7,533 nt of DNA from Firmicutes bacterium UBA4874 (GTDB taxonomy: Bacteria > Bacillota > Clostridia > Caldicoprobacterales > DTU083). The notes beneath the pieces were generated by a model. That model made no database searches, was not told the origin of the DNA, and was given only the letters and a program-made list of their open reading frames with translations. A program made the translations under genes and the position numbers. Below, piece after piece: positions 7,101 to 7,533 of this stretch (position 1 is its first letter; the number at the start of each line of letters is the position of its first letter). The stretch spans positions 4,832 through 12,364 of the forward strand of contig DHDO01000067.1 of NCBI GenBank assembly GCA_002399435.1, in the 5' to 3' direction.

Positions 7101-7533
7101 TGCTCATCATTGACGAAGCTTCCCAGATGGACATTCCGGAGACTCTGTTCAGCCTTGGAATGGCAAAAAAATGCATTCTCATCGGCGACCATCTGCAGAT
7201 CCCCCCCTTCCCCATTCAAAACGAGGTTCTGCTGGAGTATGATCCCGACATCAATCTGGAAAAGCGGGAGAAACTGCAGCGAAGCCTGTTTGAAAAGCTG
7301 ATTACGGAAAGAGGACGGTACCATACTCTGTTTCTGGATGCCAGCTACCGGACGGAAAATCCCCATATGATTTCCTTTATTTCAGATCTGATCTATGACG
7401 GAAGGCTGTGTCCCAACCACAATTCCGTTTATTATTCGGTTCCGAAGCAGAAGCGGAATGGCCTGTTCCCCGGGCAGACCATCGAAGTCGTCGATACTTC
7501 CGCGATTGCCGATATCCGGGACCGGCAGGAAAC
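4115..7533 (+). CDS. UPF1-like SF1 helicase with six tandem ~92-aa N-terminal repeats (3' end outside window)
   Basis: An uninterrupted frame of at least 1139 codons, open at the window edge. Residues 35-579 are six tandem repeats of about 92 residues (separate entry). Residues 580-870 are a linker with a basic patch (RKRKN, about 669-673) and a beta-rich stretch near 735-800. From about 870 there is an SF1B helicase core: Q motif LPENETQRQAV, Walker A GPPGTGKTT (891-899), motif Ia ILILARTNVAVDN, Walker B IIDEASQMD with D1000 and E1001, motif III IGDHLQIPPF (about 1023-1032), and the LDASYRTENPHMISF block. Motifs V and VI are beyond the window. The DEASQ form and NVAVDN place it with UPF1/DNA2-like helicases that translocate on RNA or single-stranded DNA using ATP. 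In-frame TAA at 4070-4072 bounds the start. The first in-frame ATG (about 4697) would cut two repeats, so I choose TTG at 4115, 11 nt after GGAGAGGAG; TTG at 4106 is an alternative. Substrate unknown. Confidence 0.9.
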   Translation, partial: MKLLCEKDELYEDLDGVLDILTRRDRSSRPPAFLWSRVSDVVHRKLLYRIASELNLPNPRLIPSKALETHSFSFLNGASLNGLYSYYKTGVPRKPGVHIIAGICNKLDVPQVSQEDWLNFIRNNNLFSWGNVPSPIQRQILCRAASDLGYPHPIFLNNDDFSRRFHFLGGKSLTGLYTYYRNRYGGARGIIIRKMCEALDLTPSKEVWIAYITSPDTHIFWNIIPEKIIREILYDAAKQLGYANPRMFSIEDLKVGLTELNGMSLYSFASRYFAKDKHGARNIDFICDQFRIPHLTLKDWFSMISHQRNFRWNLIPDPYLKCILWRKAGEAGIEHPRMLKYEDLAEPCRFLNNKTLISLYNHHRPGAKKANRDTIQYLCSLAGIPAMNTAQWVRVLSQPDSRTLWDRIPADVTKYILYRAAKECHLQSPRLLDYRDLCTVRLDFLGGKTLSGLYTHYHEKQGKNGGALVRNLCDDLGIPALSNAEWIRMIANSSICHWENIPIKVQREILYRAASEMGLRHPRLMGTREFDSVPLSFLNGKTLSGLYYHYAAGIKGKDSRINEFVFDQLSIPKMEIHPKTGRLNTLDNSAQTRYFDSLANRKDFVNEYLKRFPFTDLLKKYTTIRNARETGIYRKGLITVLAPMTPREYMDFLYEILKNVPRDELGLRKRKNGNYSLQKSELYQLAGIKENPEIPNRIHFADPSRISLPDRECILRDLSVYREILNIKIKMFHLVPCRFLVLYEGSCICQVKVPLNPGDVITDNLDHEFEVSECREKKTEDGYILDLKPFLEQKESAYAGMHSLSWDSNDGILYDYLSELQDEVRNNTLNPLLSVALGLKKEGHLTADSLVQLPDDAFYNRTLPENETQRQAVQLSLSLDQEINPLAIIHGPPGTGKTTLIEEIALQSYERGENILILARTNVAVDNILEKLYKDRVPIMRTGNHIEKKSTLPYAPIFSTSNAQYRNAIGDANCITLGTPMGFYLDRNKRETSFDLLIIDEASQMDIPETLFSLGMAKKCILIGDHLQIPPFPIQNEVLLEYDPDINLEKREKLQRSLFEKLITERGRYHTLFLDASYRTENPHMISFISDLIYDGRLCPNHNSVYYSVPKQKRNGLFPGQTIEVVDTSAIADIRDRQE
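4217..5851 (+). repeat. Six tandem protein repeats of about 92 aa in the helicase N-terminus
   Basis: Units start at tryptophans W35, W129, W221, W312, W405 and W498 (bases 4217, 4499, 4775, 5048, 5327, 5606), at intervals of 94, 92, 91, 93 and 93 residues. Shared pattern: W-x2-(I/V)P, a helix ending in IL(Y)RAA-x-E-x-G, then HPRL(L/M), a DL/DF pair, FLNGKTLSGLY-x-YY, a variable basic stretch often with GA, then (I/L)C-x2-L-x-IP and a second Trp. The Cys recurs at 104, 196, 287, 379 and 473 (Phe at 566 in unit 6). The second Trp is W117, W208, W300, W392 and W486; unit 6 loses it. Residues 15-34 look like the tail of a seventh, incomplete unit. Units 2, 5 and 6 are closest to the shared pattern; units 3 and 4 diverge most. 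The DNA copies are clearly related but far from identical, so the duplications are old. The helix pattern loosely recalls homing-endonuclease-associated repeats; I do not claim membership. Confidence 0.9.

Noticed and set aside
6113..7366. A 417-aa minus-strand open frame
   Set aside because: It lies opposite the helicase coding frame, whose protein has clear ordered motifs. The antisense translation shows no recognisable domain.

Overview
The window looks like chromosomal DNA of a Clostridia-type member of the Bacillota with roughly balanced base composition. The signs are a mraZ-rsmH pair at the start of a division/cell-wall cluster, a DUF458/YkuK-type RNase H-fold protein, an adenylate kinase with a Cys4 zinc LID, strong AGGAGG-like ribosome binding sites, TTG starts, and sigma-A-type promoters with 17-bp spacers. 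No genus can be assigned from the sequence alone.

Left half, minus strand (1-2996): reading right to left, ykuK (2996-2535), an adenylate kinase gene (2422-1766) followed 8 nt later by a calcineurin-like metallophosphoesterase (1757-1065), an intrinsic terminator (1053-1018), the mraZ promoter region with a three-unit MraZ box (962-936), mraZ (891-460) and the 5' part of rsmH (437 to the window edge). These are conserved housekeeping genes. adk and the phosphoesterase form one transcription unit with a good promoter at 2518-2490. mraZ-rsmH forms a second unit that is probably self-repressed by MraZ.

Centre (2997-3240): a divergent promoter region. ykuK fires to the left and a regulator gene to the right. 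Both -10 elements lie inside inverted repeats with nearly identical half-sites (CCTRTT...AATAGG), which suggests one repressor reading both promoters.

Right half, plus strand (3241-7533): a 237-aa regulator with an N-terminal Cro/CI-type HTH and a C-terminal S24/LexA-like fold that has apparently lost its catalytic Ser and Lys. It is followed, after its own promoter (4035-4063), by a very long gene that starts at a TTG codon and is still open at the window end (at least 1139 codons). That protein has six tandem repeats of about 92 residues, each starting at a tryptophan (W35, 129, 221, 312, 405, 498), then a linker, then a UPF1-like superfamily 1 helicase core with Walker A, DEASQ and later motifs visible. 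This repeat-helicase fusion is the unusual part of the window. I do not recognise the repeat as a named family. The combination of a modular repeat array, an SF1B helicase and a linked HTH regulator fits an accessory nucleic-acid-processing or defence locus, but the helicase C-terminus and any partner genes lie outside the window, so this role is inference.
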